64,000 bases of DNA, from NCBI RefSeq assembly GCF_000382245.1, contig NZ_KB907864.1, positions 70,424 to 134,423 on the forward strand, read 5' to 3'. Under the pieces are notes generated by a model, which was not told the origin of the DNA, did no database searches, and saw only the letters and a program-made list of their open reading frames with translations. The position numbers and the translations under genes are program-made. The stretch is from Kushneria aurantia DSM 21353. Its GTDB lineage: Bacteria > Pseudomonadota > Gammaproteobacteria > Pseudomonadales > Halomonadaceae. Positions 8,730-18,869 of the stretch are shown one piece after another (within the stretch, counting starts at the first letter, position 1; the number at the start of each line of letters is the position of its first letter).

Positions 8730-9920
8730 ATGCTGCGTCCTTCCACCTCTATTCCGCGTCGCGGTCGCGGTCCGCTATGGCGCGATCCCGCGTTGCGCGC
8801 GCTGATCGTACAGATCGTGCTGTTCGCGGCGCTGGCGCTGTTCATTGTTTTTATCGTCGACAACACCCTGAGCAATCTTGCGCAGCGTGGTATCAATACC
8901 GGTTTTGATTTCCTCGATCAGCGTGCCGGCTTCGGCATTTCACAAACGCTGGTCGAGTACACCAGCAACTCGAGCTATGGTCGTACCTTTATTATCGGGT
9001 TGCTCAATACGCTGCTGGTGTCGGTGCTGGGCATCGTGGCGGCCACCATTATCGGCTTTGTGGTAGGTATCTCGCGCCTCTCCTCCAACTGGCTGGTCGC
9101 CAAACTGGCGGCAGCCTACGTCGAGACCTTTCGTAATATCCCGCTACTGGTGCAGATCCTGTTCTGGTATTACGCCGTATTGCAGGCGCTACCCTCGCCG
9201 CGCCAGAGCCTTTCGCTGTTCGACCTGTTCTTTTTCAACGCCCGCGGCGTGGAGGCGCCCTCTCCGCAGCCCCTGCCCGGTTTCGATCTCACCCTGATCG
9301 CCCTGGCGGTAGCGGTCGCGGCAACCCTGGGGCTGGCGGTCTTCGCGCGCCGCCGTCAGATTCGTACCGGCAGGGCGCTGCCCATGTACCGTATCGGCGC
9401 GGCGATCATCGTGGGCCTGCCGCTGCTGGTGTTTCTGGTCAGCGGCTCACCGCTTGACTGGAGCGTCCCCGAACTGAGCGGTTTCAATTTCAGCGGTGGC
9501 ATTACGCTGATCCCGGAGCTGGCGGCGCTGTGGGTGGCGCTGTCGATCTACACCGCAGCCTTTATCGCCGAGATCGTGCGCTCGGGCATCATGTCGGTAC
9601 CGAAGGGACAGACCGAAGCGGCTCAGTCGCTGGGGCTGCGCGGTAATATCACCATGCGCAAGATCGTCATTCCCCAGGCGATGCGGGTGATCGTGCCGCA
9701 GCTCACCAGCGAGTACCTCAATCTGACCAAGAACTCCTCGCTGGCTACCGCCATCGGCTATCCCGATCTGGTGGCGGTATTCGCCGGCACCACCCTCAAT
9801 CAGACCGGCCAGGCGATCGAGATCATCGCCATGACCATGGGGGTCTATCTGACCATCAGCCTGATCGTCTCGCTGCTGATGAACCTCTACAACTCCCGCA
9901 TACAGTTGAAGGAGCGCTGA
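8730..9920 (+). CDS. aapQ: General L-amino-acid ABC transporter permease AapQ
   Basis: 396 residues with about eight membrane segments, the size expected for AapQ, which is longer than most His/Glu/Gln permeases because of extra N-terminal and central segments. The EAA loop is visible as SGIMSVPKGQTEAAQSLGLRG, the contact site for the AapP ATPase. It forms the translocation channel with AapM in the inner membrane. A GGAG ribosome-binding site precedes the ATG. The next gene begins one base after this stop. Confidence 0.93.
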   Translation: MLRPSTSIPRRGRGPLWRDPALRALIVQIVLFAALALFIVFIVDNTLSNLAQRGINTGFDFLDQRAGFGISQTLVEYTSNSSYGRTFIIGLLNTLLVSVLGIVAATIIGFVVGISRLSSNWLVAKLAAAYVETFRNIPLLVQILFWYYAVLQALPSPRQSLSLFDLFFFNARGVEAPSPQPLPGFDLTLIALAVAVAATLGLAVFARRRQIRTGRALPMYRIGAAIIVGLPLLVFLVSGSPLDWSVPELSGFNFSGGITLIPELAALWVALSIYTAAFIAEIVRSGIMSVPKGQTEAAQSLGLRGNITMRKIVIPQAMRVIVPQLTSEYLNLTKNSSLATAIGYPDLVAVFAGTTLNQTGQAIEIIAMTMGVYLTISLIVSLLMNLYNSRIQLKER

Positions 9921-9921
9921 G

Positions 9922-11025
9922 ATGGCAGCGACACAGGTTCGTAGCGAAATGCTGGCGCCGCGCAAGGCGCCCGACCGGCGTACCGGCCTGGTCGGCTGGC
10001 TGAGGGCCAATCTGTTCAGCTCGCCGCTCAATAGCCTGGTGACGCTGGCGCTGGCGGCGCTGCTGGTGCGGCTGATCTGGCCCTTCCTGGAGTGGGCGTT
10101 GTTCAACGCCAACTTCCTTGGCGAGTCACGCGAGGCGTGCAGCTCGGGGGGCGCCTGCTGGGTCTATATCAGCGCCCGTTTTGAAACCATCATTTACGGT
10201 TTTTACCCGCCGGAACTGCGCTGGCGGGTGAATATCGTCTTCGTACTGCTGGCGCTTGTGATTGCCTGGCTGGCGATCCCGAGAATGCCGTTCAAGAAGT
10301 GGGGCGCGCTCTGTGCGCTGATCCCTTTCCCGATCGCGGCCTTTCTGCTGCTTCACGGCGGCTACTTCGGCATCACCACGGTGCCGACCCGCGACTGGGG
10401 CGGGTTGATGCTGACGATCACCATTGCGCTGCTGGCGATGGTGGGGTCGCTGCCGCTGGGGATCATGCTGGCGCTGGGCCGACGCTCCACCATGCCTTTT
10501 GTGCGCGGCGTGTGCGTTCTTTTCATCGAGTTCTGGCGCGGTGTGCCGCTGATTACGGTGCTGTTCATGGCCTCCGTCATGCTGCCGCTGTTCACGCCAT
10601 CCGGTTTCGATCTCGACAAGCTGCTGCGCGCACTGATTGGCATCATGCTGTTCTGGAGCGCCTACATGGCCGAAGCGGTGCGCAGTGGCCTGCAGGCGAT
10701 TCCGAGCGGCCAGAGCGAGGCGGCTTCGGCGCTGGGGCTGGGCTACTGGCACCGCATGATTCTGGTTGTGCTGCCGCAGGCGCTGAAGCTGGTGATTCCC
10801 GGCATCGTCAACACCTTCATCGTGCTGTTCATGGACACTTCGCTGGTGCTGATCATCGGCCTGTTCGACTTCCTCGCTGTCATCCGTTCCGGTCTCAACG
10901 ACCCGGAGTGGCTGGGCTATGCGATCGAGGGCTATGTGTTCGCGGCGCTGGTCTACTGGATCTTCTGTTCCAGCATGTCGCGCTACAGTCAGTACATCGA
11001 ACGGCGTCTGCATACCGGGCACTGA
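9922..11025 (+). CDS. aapM: General L-amino-acid ABC transporter permease AapM
   Basis: 367 residues, with several hydrophobic segments in the first 150 residues before the standard permease core. The EAA motif reads AEAVRSGLQAIPSGQSEAAS. The ribosome-binding site AAGGAG lies inside the end of aapQ, so the two permeases are probably translated together. It pairs with AapQ. The terminal segment after about residue 330 ends in a hydrophilic tail. Confidence 0.93.
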   Translation: MAATQVRSEMLAPRKAPDRRTGLVGWLRANLFSSPLNSLVTLALAALLVRLIWPFLEWALFNANFLGESREACSSGGACWVYISARFETIIYGFYPPELRWRVNIVFVLLALVIAWLAIPRMPFKKWGALCALIPFPIAAFLLLHGGYFGITTVPTRDWGGLMLTITIALLAMVGSLPLGIMLALGRRSTMPFVRGVCVLFIEFWRGVPLITVLFMASVMLPLFTPSGFDLDKLLRALIGIMLFWSAYMAEAVRSGLQAIPSGQSEAASALGLGYWHRMILVVLPQALKLVIPGIVNTFIVLFMDTSLVLIIGLFDFLAVIRSGLNDPEWLGYAIEGYVFAALVYWIFCSSMSRYSQYIERRLHTGH

Positions 11026-11109
11026 GAGGGGGCTTACAAATCAGGCGAGCGTAGTCCTTTTGTAAACACCCTCTGAGCCCTTTTCGAACAATGACAGGAG
11101 AGTCGAGGC

Positions 11110-11871
11110 ATGAGCGAAGCCAGTGCCCAATCCGAACAGCCGATGGTCAGCATGAAGCGGCTCAACAAGTGGTACGGCGACTTTCACGTACTGCGCGATA
11201 TCGACCTCGAGGTGGCAAAGGGCGAGCGTATCGTCGTCTGCGGCCCCTCGGGCTCCGGCAAGTCGACCCTGATTCGCTGTATCAATCACCTCGAGGAGCA
11301 CCAGCAGGGGGAGATTACTGTCAACGGCATCACCATGACCCAGGACATCAAGCGTATCGAGCAGATTCGACGCAATGTCGGCATGGTGTTTCAGCACTTC
11401 AACCTTTTTCCGCACCTGACGGTGCTGGAGAACTGCTGCCTGTCTCAGGTGTGGGTGCAGAAAAAGCCGCGTCGCGACGCCGAGAAAAGCGCCATGGAGT
11501 ATCTGGAGCGGGTGCGCATCGCCAACCAGGCGCACAAGTATCCGGGCCAGCTCTCCGGCGGTCAGCAGCAGCGTGTGGCGATCGCCCGGGCGCTGTGCAT
11601 GCGCCCGGAGGTGATGCTGTTCGATGAGCCGACCTCGGCCCTCGACCCGGAGATGATCAAGGAGGTGCTCGACGTCATGATAGAGCTGGCCCAGGAAGGC
11701 ATGACGATGCTCTGCGTCACTCACGAGATGGGTTTTGCCCGCACCGTGGCCGACCGGGTGATCTTCATGGACGAGGGTCAGATCGTCGAGGAGGCGCCGC
11801 CGGAAACGCTGTTCAACGATCCACAGTCACCGCGCACCCAGGAATTCCTGAGTCAGATTCTGGGTCATTGA
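11110..11871 (+). CDS. aapP: General L-amino-acid ABC transporter ATPase
   Basis: 253 residues with every ABC motif intact: Walker [10 protein letters not shown] (45-53), signature [15 protein letters not shown], Walker [15 protein letters not shown] and the switch histidine in VTHEMGFA. It powers import through AapQM at the cytoplasmic face. A CAGGAG ribosome-binding site precedes the start. An 84-base gap separates it from aapM, with no terminator seen, so it is the last clear gene of the operon. Confidence 0.95.
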   Translation: MSEASAQSEQPMVSMKRLNKWYGDFHVLRDIDLEVAKGERIVVCGPSGSGKSTLIRCINHLEEHQQGEITVNGITMTQDIKRIEQIRRNVGMVFQHFNLFPHLTVLENCCLSQVWVQKKPRRDAEKSAMEYLERVRIANQAHKYPGQLSGGQQQRVAIARALCMRPEVMLFDEPTSALDPEMIKEVLDVMIELAQEGMTMLCVTHEMGFARTVADRVIFMDEGQIVEEAPPETLFNDPQSPRTQEFLSQILGH

Positions 11872-11934
11872 TAGTGGCTGCCCCTGGTGTGCCGGGTAAC
11901 GGCACGCCATGGCATGGCCAGAGGAGCGCATGGC

Positions 11935-12324
11935 GTGATTGAAAAGATGATGTGTCAGGGCGCGCCGCAGCCGATCGCCCCTTTCTCCCACGCTTGTCGG
12001 GTAGATAACCTGGTATTTATTACTGGGCAGATGCCCACCGTGCCGGAGACCAACGAGATGCTGCTGGGCACCTTTACCGAGCAGACACACCGCGTGATGC
12101 AGAATCTCGCTCTGGTGCTCGATGAAGTGGGCAGTCACTTCGACTATGTTGTGCAGGCAAGGGTGTTTATCACCAACATGGGCCACTTCGAAGAAGTCAA
12201 CGCGATCTATCGCAGCTATTTCAACGAACCGCTACCTACCCGCACCTGCATCGGCGTTACCGGATTGGCCGGCGGCGCCGATGTCGAGGTCGACATGATT
12301 GCCTGGATTCCACCCCGGGCATAA
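11935..12324 (+). CDS. RidA/YjgF-family protein, possible enamine/imine deaminase
   Basis: About 129 residues from a GTG at 11935, chosen because GAGGAG lies 8 bases upstream; upstream in-frame starts give non-family residues. RidA motifs are present: IAPFSHACRVDNLVFITGQMP, then the VVQARVFITNM strand and the C-terminal PTRTCIGVTGL with the arginine that binds the substrate carboxylate. Typical members hydrolyse reactive 2-aminoacrylate-type enamines. Being 63 bases after aapP suggests a role in handling imported amino acids and possible co-transcription. It differs in places from canonical RidA, so the substrate may differ. Confidence 0.8.
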   Translation: MIEKMMCQGAPQPIAPFSHACRVDNLVFITGQMPTVPETNEMLLGTFTEQTHRVMQNLALVLDEVGSHFDYVVQARVFITNMGHFEEVNAIYRSYFNEPLPTRTCIGVTGLAGGADVEVDMIAWIPPRA

Positions 12325-12399
12325 CCTCGCCGCTTGCCTTTTTCCGGCCTCCCGGCAGCGCTCAAGTCTGTCTATCCGATGACGATAATACGGGGCATG

Positions 12400-12425
12400 G
12401 CAAAGGCGGTATCGTCCGCCTTTGC
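12400..12425 (+). terminator. Possible terminator hairpin after the RidA-like gene
   Basis: A 10-bp perfect stem (GCAAAGGCGG with CCGCCTTTGC) around a 6-base loop. Only three T residues lie within the stem's 3' arm and no U tract follows, so termination strength is doubtful. Confidence 0.45.
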
Positions 12426-12481
12426 GTGCTCGATGATTTGTGGTTCAACGCCTTCCTTGTGGCCTGCCGGATACGCTCACC

Positions 12482-14578
12482 ATGCCAGGATTCAGATCCA
12501 TTCGTACCTTCGTTGTGCTGGCCGCGGGTACCTGCCTGCTGCTGGTGGTCGCGGCCATACTGGTCTATGCCCTGACAGCCATGGATCGACTGCAGGAAGA
12601 GTCGGCGGCGCGCACCCGCGCCGAGCTGCAAGAGGCCGTCGAGGCGCGCCTGCAGGCGCGTGCCGAGCAGCAGGCCGAGGCCATCAGGGCGCGTCTGGAC
12701 GGCGCTCTGCAAACGGCTCACGAGCTGGCCGACACCAATGCCATGATGGCGCCCCCCGCCGAGGGCGAGCCGCCGCTGCTGCCGATCAGCCGTCACACCA
12801 TGTCGATGATCGTGCGGCAGCGAGTGATCGACAACCCTGACCTGCTGGACGCCTTTATCGGCTGGGAGCCCAACGCCTTCGACGACGACAGCCGCTACGC
12901 CGGCATGACCTCCTGGGGCTATAACGAGGAGGGGCGCTTTGTTCCCTGGTGGTATCGCACTGAGCAGGGCGATATCAAAGTGCTCTATCTGCGTGCGCCG
13001 GAGAGTGAAACGCTGATCGGCAACGGCACCCGCCGCGGCGAATTCTACCTCTGCCCGCGTGAGACCGGTCGCGCCTGTGTGATCGATCCGGCGCCGTACG
13101 ACTACGGCGGTGAAACCTTGCTGGTGACTTCCTTTAACGCGCCCATCATGGTCAACGGCGAGTTTCGCGGCAGTGCCGGCGTTGACCTCTCCCTCGACTT
13201 CATTCAGGGCCTGCTGGAGCAGGCCGACCAGGGGCTTTTCGACGGCGCCGGCGAGCTGACGCTGGTCTCCTCCGGCGGCACCATCGTTGGCTATTCGGGT
13301 AACGCCGAAAGCCCCGGCCAGACTGCCGACAGCATTTTTGACGCCCGGACCGTCAGCAGACTGCGTGCCGGTGCCGAGTCGCCGCAGGTCACGCAGCAGG
13401 ACGCCCGGTTGATCGTCCAGGTGCCGGTGCAGATCGATGCCGACAACCGCTGGCAACTGCTGGTGACCATGCCCGAGCAGGCCATCTTTGCCAACTTCAA
13501 CGCCCTGCAGCAGACGCTTGCGGCGCAGCAGCGCGGTGCGCTGTGGAACATGGCGCTGGTCGGCCTGGCGGTCAGCGCGCTGGGCCTTTTGGTGCTCTGG
13601 TTGGTAGGGCGACGCATCGCCCGACCGCTGGCGCGATTGACCGAGCGCATGCGTGACATCGCCGATGGCGACGGCGACATGACCCAGCGTCTGCCGGTCG
13701 AAGGGCGTGCCGAACCGGCGCAACTGGCGGATGCCTTCAACCGCTTCGTCAGTCGCATGAACGGGGTGCTGCTGGAAATTCGGGATAGCGCCGAGCAGGT
13801 TAGAAGCGCCTCCGGCGAAATCGCCGCTGGCGGTCAGGATCTTTCGCGGCGCAGCGAGCGCGCGGCCGCCAGTCTCGAACAGTCGGCGGCGGCGATGGAG
13901 CAGCTCAGCAGCACCGTCGAGCACTCGGCGCACGCTTCGCGCCAGGCCAGCAGTCTGGCCGGAGAGGCGAGCGCGACGGCACGCGACGGCGGTGTGCGCA
14001 TGAACGAGGTCGTGGCTACCATGGGCCGCATTCGTGACACTTCAGGGCAGATTACCGGCATCATCGACATGATCGACTCGCTCGCCGCGCGCACCAATCT
14101 GCTGGCGCTCAACGCCTCGGTAGAGGCGGCCCGCGCCGGTGAACATGGCCGCGGCTTTGCAGTAGTCGCCGAAGAGGTGCGCAGCCTCGCCAACCGCAGT
14201 GCCGAGGCGGCCAGGGAGATTCGTACCCTGATCGACAGCGCCAACAGCGAGACCGCCGGCGGCGTCGAGCTGGTGGAGAGCGCCAGCCGTACCATGAGCG
14301 ACATCGTCGAGCGGGTCGGGCGTGTCAGTGGCGTGATCGACGAACTGAGCCATGCGGCGGGCGAGCAGTCTACCGGCCTTGGTCAGGTCAATCGGGCGAT
14401 CACCGATCTGGATAACACCACCCAGCAGAACGCCGCTCTGGTGGAACAGTCGGCGGCGGCGGCCGAGTCGCTCGACCATCAGGCACAGCGGCTGGCAGAG
14501 GCCGTCGGCGCCTTCCGCCTTGGTCGGGACGAGCAGCCGGTACTGGGCGCGCCGCAGCAGCGGCATCCCGAACGCTGA
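12482..14578 (+). CDS. Methyl-accepting chemotaxis protein with a large periplasmic sensor
   Basis: About 698 residues. One N-terminal membrane segment (about 8-32) is followed by a roughly 320-residue periplasmic region that looks like a double-Cache sensor (the [19 protein letters not shown] and [14 protein letters not shown] areas resemble dCache_1). A second membrane segment near 350-375 leads into HAMP and the cytoplasmic signalling domain. The hairpin tip, with [31 protein letters not shown], is intact. No C-terminal CheR-binding pentapeptide is seen. It probably senses small molecules such as amino or organic acids; the ligand is unknown. The ATG at 12482 follows a weak ribosome-binding site. 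Confidence 0.9.
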   Translation: MPGFRSIRTFVVLAAGTCLLLVVAAILVYALTAMDRLQEESAARTRAELQEAVEARLQARAEQQAEAIRARLDGALQTAHELADTNAMMAPPAEGEPPLLPISRHTMSMIVRQRVIDNPDLLDAFIGWEPNAFDDDSRYAGMTSWGYNEEGRFVPWWYRTEQGDIKVLYLRAPESETLIGNGTRRGEFYLCPRETGRACVIDPAPYDYGGETLLVTSFNAPIMVNGEFRGSAGVDLSLDFIQGLLEQADQGLFDGAGELTLVSSGGTIVGYSGNAESPGQTADSIFDARTVSRLRAGAESPQVTQQDARLIVQVPVQIDADNRWQLLVTMPEQAIFANFNALQQTLAAQQRGALWNMALVGLAVSALGLLVLWLVGRRIARPLARLTERMRDIADGDGDMTQRLPVEGRAEPAQLADAFNRFVSRMNGVLLEIRDSAEQVRSASGEIAAGGQDLSRRSERAAASLEQSAAAMEQLSSTVEHSAHASRQASSLAGEASATARDGGVRMNEVVATMGRIRDTSGQITGIIDMIDSLAARTNLLALNASVEAARAGEHGRGFAVVAEEVRSLANRSAEAAREIRTLIDSANSETAGGVELVESASRTMSDIVERVGRVSGVIDELSHAAGEQSTGLGQVNRAITDLDNTTQQNAALVEQSAAAAESLDHQAQRLAEAVGAFRLGRDEQPVLGAPQQRHPER

Positions 14579-14610
14579 GCGATGAGGCGGTGCGCGCGCT
14601 CGCCGTAACA

Positions 14611-14633
14611 GGCAGCGGCGCGCCGCCTTTTTT
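14611..14633 (+). terminator. Rho-independent terminator after the chemoreceptor gene
   Basis: A GC-rich hairpin formed by GGCAGCG and CGCCGCC, with one mismatch, is followed directly by six T residues. It is 32 bases after the stop codon. Confidence 0.6.
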
Positions 14634-14720
14634 CGGTAGTGCGTTTATCGATGGTGGCGCAGTGGCTAGAATGGCGTAAAAGTCGATGCCAATGCGATTC
14701 ATTGTCAGGAGTTTCCCCAC

Positions 14721-15500
14721 GTGTCCAGCAAGTTTGCTACCACCGAAGTGCTCAGCGTCCACCACTGGAACGACTCGCTGTTCAGTTTTCGCACCACCCG
14801 CGAGGAGAGCCTGCGCTTTCGCAACGGCCAGTTTGTGATGATCGGCCTCGAAGTCGACGGCAAGCCGCTGACACGCGCCTACTCGGTCGCCAGCCCCAAC
14901 TGGGAGGAGCACCTCGAGTTCTTCTCCATCAAGGTGCAGGACGGGCCGCTCACCTCACGCCTGCAGCATCTCGAGGTGGGCGATAGCCTGCTGGTCAGCC
15001 GCAAGCCGACCGGCACCCTGGTACTTGACGATCTCAAGGCGGGGCGCAACCTCTATCTGCTTTCTACCGGCACCGGCCTGGCACCCTTTCTGAGCCTGAT
15101 TCAGGACCCGGAGGCCTACGAGCGCTTTGAAAAAATCGTGCTGGTGCATGGCGTGCGCACCGTCAGTGAACTGGCCTACCGGCGCTTCATTACCGAGGAG
15201 TTGCCGGCCCACGAGCTGCTGGGCGAGGAGGTCAGCGACAAGCTGCTTTACTATCCTACCGTGACCCGCGAGGCGTTCCACACCAGTGGGCGTCTGACCG
15301 ATCACATCCGTTCCGGCAAGCTCGTCGAGGACCTGGGTCTGCCGCCGCTTGATCCCGAGCAGGACCGCGCCATGATCTGCGGTAGCCCGGCGATGCTCGA
15401 GGAGAGCAGCCAGCTGCTCGATGAGCTGGGCTTTACCATTTCGCCACGTATGGGCGAGCCGGGTGACTACGTGATCGAGCGCGCTTTTGTGGAAAAATAG
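14721..15500 (+). CDS. fpr: Ferredoxin/flavodoxin-NADP+ reductase
   Basis: 259 residues, the size of bacterial subclass-II FPR. FAD-binding RAYSVASPNW and NADP-binding STGTGLAPFLSLIQ motifs are present, and the protein ends in the family-typical AFVEK. It moves electrons between NADPH and ferredoxin or flavodoxin in the cytoplasm and usually helps repair oxidised iron-sulfur clusters. The start is a GTG with CAGGAG upstream. It ends at a strong shared terminator. Confidence 0.93.
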   Translation: MSSKFATTEVLSVHHWNDSLFSFRTTREESLRFRNGQFVMIGLEVDGKPLTRAYSVASPNWEEHLEFFSIKVQDGPLTSRLQHLEVGDSLLVSRKPTGTLVLDDLKAGRNLYLLSTGTGLAPFLSLIQDPEAYERFEKIVLVHGVRTVSELAYRRFITEELPAHELLGEEVSDKLLYYPTVTREAFHTSGRLTDHIRSGKLVEDLGLPPLDPEQDRAMICGSPAMLEESSQLLDELGFTISPRMGEPGDYVIERAFVEK

Positions 15501-15530
15501 CGCCGGGCAGCCGAGATGGCGCTGCGAATA

Positions 15531-15570
15531 AAAGAAGCCCCCATCGGTGTCAGCCGATGGGGGCTTCTTT
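15531..15570. terminator. Bidirectional terminator between fpr and the second P-II gene
   Basis: A perfect 17-bp stem around a 6-base loop, with an AAAGAAG arm on the left and a CTTCTTT arm on the right, so a U tract is produced in both directions. It separates convergent fpr (plus) and the P-II gene (minus). Confidence 0.85.
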
Positions 15571-15593
15571 CGAGCGCGATAGAAGTCTGCGCG

Positions 15594-16055
<462 letters not shown>

Positions 16056-16070
16056 TTATCCGGTGGCCAC

Positions 16071-16283
16071 AAAAAATCGCCGGGAGCGATTTTTGACGCC
16101 GCAGGCGGCCCTCGGGGTGCCCGCCAGGGATGGCGGGGCACAAAGAATCGCCGGGAGCGATTTTTGACGCCGCAGGCGGCCCTCGGGGTGCCCGCCAGGG
16201 ATGGCGGGGCACAAAGAATCGCCGGGAGCGATTTTTGACGCCGCAGGCGGCCCGAAGGGTGCCCGCCAGGGATGGCAGGGCAC
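16071..16283. repeat. Three tandem copies of a 71-bp repeat
   Basis: Units start at 16071, 16142 and 16213 with an exact 71-base period and only a few substitutions. Each unit holds three hairpins: an AAAAATCGC/GCGATTTTT stem (slightly altered in copies 2 and 3), a short GCCG/CGGC stem, and a CCCGCC/GGCGGG stem around AGGGAT. There are no spacers, so it is not CRISPR. The next unit's place is taken by the amt terminator. A related array lies at 63105-63220. Reading frames through the repeat are not believed to be coding. Confidence 0.9.
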
Positions 16284-16307
16284 AAAAAAGGGCGCCCGAA
16301 GGCGCCC
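16284..16307 (-). terminator. Terminator of amt
   Basis: On the minus strand a 7-bp GGGCGCC stem with a four-base TTCG loop is followed by six T residues. It lies 26 bases past the amt stop codon and directly abuts the 71-bp repeat array. Confidence 0.85.
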
Positions 16308-16332
16308 CGTGTGAAGCTCACCGCATGTCTGC

Positions 16333-17577
16333 TCAGCGACCGCTGGTGAACTCCGGATAGGCTTCCAGACCGCACTCGGCGATATCCACGCCCTCGTACT
16401 CTTCTTCTTCGGAGACGCGAACGCCCATGATCGCCTTGATGATCAGCCACACTACCAGGCTGGCCACGAAGGTCCAGATGAAGATGGCGAACATGCCCAG
16501 CAGCTGAGCGCCGAAGCTGGCGTCGCCGTTGGTCAGCGGCACGGCCAGCAGACCCCATATACCGACGATGCCGTGTGCCGAAATGGCGCCCACCGGGTCG
16601 TCGATGCGCAGCTTGTCGAGCGCCACGATACCGAACACCACGATGACACCGCCAACGGCGCCCACCAGCGTAGCGGCGAGAATGCTCGGCGCCGAGGGGC
16701 CGGCAGTGATGGCGACCAGGCCGGCAATAGCGCCGTTGAGGCCCATAGTCAGGTCGGCCTTGCGGAACCACAGCTTGGCCAGAATGAGGGCGGCGATAAC
16801 GCCACCGCTGGCTGCTGCGTTGGTATTGGCAAACACCTGAGCGACGGCGTTGGCGCTACCCAGATCGGAGAGCTTGAGCTCGGAGCCGCCATTGAATCCC
16901 ATCCAGCCCAGCCACAGGATAAAGGTACCCAGGGTGGCCAGCGGCATGTTGGCGCCGGGAATGGCGTTGATGGCGCCGTTCTTGCCGTACTTGCCCTTGC
17001 GAGGACCCAATACCAGCACACCGGCCAGCGCTGCGGATGCGCCGCACAGGTGGACGATGCCGGAGCCGGCGTAATCGCTGAAGCCGGCCGCATCGAGGAA
17101 GCCGCCGCCCCACGACCAGTAGGCCTGAATGGGGTAGATGAAGGCGGTCATGATCACCGCGAACAGCAGGAACGACCACAGTTTCATGCGCTCGGCCACT
17201 GCGCCGGAGACGATCGACATGGCAGTGGCGACAAACACAACCTGGAAGAAGAAGTCGGAGCGGGCGGAATAGTAGATATCGCCACCGCTCGAGAGCACTT
17301 CGTCGAGGGTGTGCTCGGCGCCGATCATGAAGCCCAGGCTGGGGAAGAAGCCGTTGCCGCCGCCCAGGTACATGATGTTGTAGCCGATCAGCATGTACAT
17401 GGTGCAGGCGATGGCGTAAAGCGCGACGTTCTTGGTCAGAATCTCGGTGGTGTTCTTGGCGCGCACCAGCCCCGCTTCCAGCATCGAGAAGCCGGCCGCC
17501 ATCCACAGCACCAGCGCGCCGCAGACCAGAAAGTAGAAAGTGTCTATCGCGTACTGAACTTCGACAAGTTCGTTCAT
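16333..17577 (-). CDS. amt: Ammonium transporter Amt
   Basis: 414 residues with eleven predicted membrane segments. The N terminus MNELVEVQYAIDTFYFLVCG places it with Amt proteins lacking a cleaved signal peptide. Conserved Amt stretches are seen: LEAGLVRAKNT, SGIVHLCGASAALAG with the first pore histidine, and DPVGAISAHGIVGIWG with the second. It conducts ammonium across the inner membrane and is blocked by P-II. It follows the P-II gene at 17605 by 27 bases, the classic glnK-amt arrangement. The C-terminal tail is acidic, with a run of four glutamates. Confidence 0.94.
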   Translation of the reverse strand: MNELVEVQYAIDTFYFLVCGALVLWMAAGFSMLEAGLVRAKNTTEILTKNVALYAIACTMYMLIGYNIMYLGGGNGFFPSLGFMIGAEHTLDEVLSSGGDIYYSARSDFFFQVVFVATAMSIVSGAVAERMKLWSFLLFAVIMTAFIYPIQAYWSWGGGFLDAAGFSDYAGSGIVHLCGASAALAGVLVLGPRKGKYGKNGAINAIPGANMPLATLGTFILWLGWMGFNGGSELKLSDLGSANAVAQVFANTNAAASGGVIAALILAKLWFRKADLTMGLNGAIAGLVAITAGPSAPSILAATLVGAVGGVIVVFGIVALDKLRIDDPVGAISAHGIVGIWGLLAVPLTNGDASFGAQLLGMFAIFIWTFVASLVVWLIIKAIMGVRVSEEEEYEGVDIAECGLEAYPEFTSGR

Positions 17578-17604
17578 GTTCTGATGTCCTTGACCTCGGG
17601 AAGG

Positions 17605-17979
<375 letters not shown>

Positions 17980-17986
17980 TTACAGG

Positions 17987-18001
17987 GCAGAGAGCGTGCC
18001 A
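17987..18001 (-). promoter_or_regulatory. Sigma-54 promoter of glnK-amt
   Basis: Read on the minus strand, TGGCACGCTCTCTGC matches TGGCACG-N4-TTGC with one mismatch and correct 12-base GG-GC spacing. The -12 element is about 44 bases from the glnK start. Confidence 0.75.
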
Positions 18002-18130
18002 TCGGTTCGCTTTTTCCCCAAAAACAGTGATTTGTGTTAATGGCGCGGCACAGGTTTCTTTTTGTAAGCACCAACTTAGAGCGCTTGCGACGCCTAGCTG
18101 CACTATTTAGAGACGCTTAGAGAGCAATTA

Positions 18131-18147
18131 TGCACCTTTTTGATGCA
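18131..18147. promoter_or_regulatory. NtrC-binding-site-like dyad upstream of glnK
   Basis: TGCACCTTTTTGATGCA fits the NtrC consensus TGCACC-N5-GGTGCA with one mismatch. It is about 130 bases upstream of the -24 element. A second, weaker half site beginning TGCACTAT lies at 18099. Confidence 0.7.
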
Positions 18148-18222
18148 TTACATTTCGTTCCATTGATGCCCGGGGCAGCAGAGTGAGTCGATCCGGGCGT
18201 TATCGTCACTGGTGACTTATCA

Positions 18223-18402
18223 TGAGAGCTTGGGAAACGCTGAATAAATCGACGAGCGAGATGAAGCGCAAGGCGCATGGAACGCAGAACACGAGACATA
18301 ACATGGGGTTAGGCGAGTGTTCGACCGGGCTGGCGCGCCAGTACCACGCAACGCAGCGATTCGCTAGCGCAGGCATTTATGCAGCGTTTCCCTTGAGAGC
18401 TT
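18223..18402. mobile_element. MITE-like element flanked by a 9-bp direct repeat
   Basis: The element at about 18232-18393 (roughly 161 bp) begins GGGAAACGCTGAATAAAT and ends with its inverted copy with one mismatch (18375-18392). The direct repeat TGAGAGCTT occurs at 18223-18231 and at 18394-18402, as expected for a target-site duplication. There is no room for a transposase. The parent IS family cannot be named from the sequence alone. It lies between the glnK promoter region and ubiK. Confidence 0.75.
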
Positions 18403-18467
18403 CGGATTGCGCCCGCAGAACTCGGCGTGGCAACTTTCAGGGATCGAGCGCAAAAGGAAAAAAGACC

Positions 18468-18869
18468 ATGGCAAAACAGGATATGTTCGGACGACTGGCG
18501 CAGCAGGTGGGAGAGCGATTGCAGAACGCCTCACGCGGCCCGGAAGAGGTGCAGCGTGCGGTGCACAGCGCCATGCGCAGCGCTTTTGATCGAATGGAGC
18601 TGGTCTCGCGGGAAGATTTCGATGTCATGATGGAGGTGCTGCAGCGCACCCGCTCGCGCGTCGAAACGCTGGAGAAGCGGGTCGAGCAGTTGGAGGCTGA
18701 ACTGGGCCATCGCGATGGCAGCAGTAGCACTGCAGGCAAGGCGGCGACGACCACCGCCGCTGCCGAGAAAAAGGCCGAGAGCAGTGGTGAAAGCTCTGAA
18801 TCCGCTACCGGCAAGCGCGCCTCCGGTGGGGGAGCCAGCACCGGCAAGGGACGCGGCGCCACGAAGTAA
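18468..18869 (+). CDS. ubiK: Ubiquinone biosynthesis accessory factor UbiK
   Basis: About 133 residues from the ATG at 18468, with an AAAGGA ribosome-binding site. The N-terminal 85 residues match the UbiK/YqiC (BMFP) family: MFGRLAQQVGERLQNA, then REDFDVMMEVLQRTRSRVETLEKRVEQLE, a C-terminal coiled coil that trimerises. It supports aerobic ubiquinone assembly through the UbiJ complex. The last 50 residues are a low-complexity, Ala/Ser/Gly/Lys-rich tail longer than in E. coli. The frame extends upstream into the MITE-like element, which is not taken as coding. Confidence 0.88.
   Translation: MAKQDMFGRLAQQVGERLQNASRGPEEVQRAVHSAMRSAFDRMELVSREDFDVMMEVLQRTRSRVETLEKRVEQLEAELGHRDGSSSTAGKAATTTAAAEKKAESSGESSESATGKRASGGGASTGKGRGATK

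Noticed and set aside
16071-16283. CRISPR array
   Set aside because: The units are contiguous with no unique spacers, and no cas genes are present.
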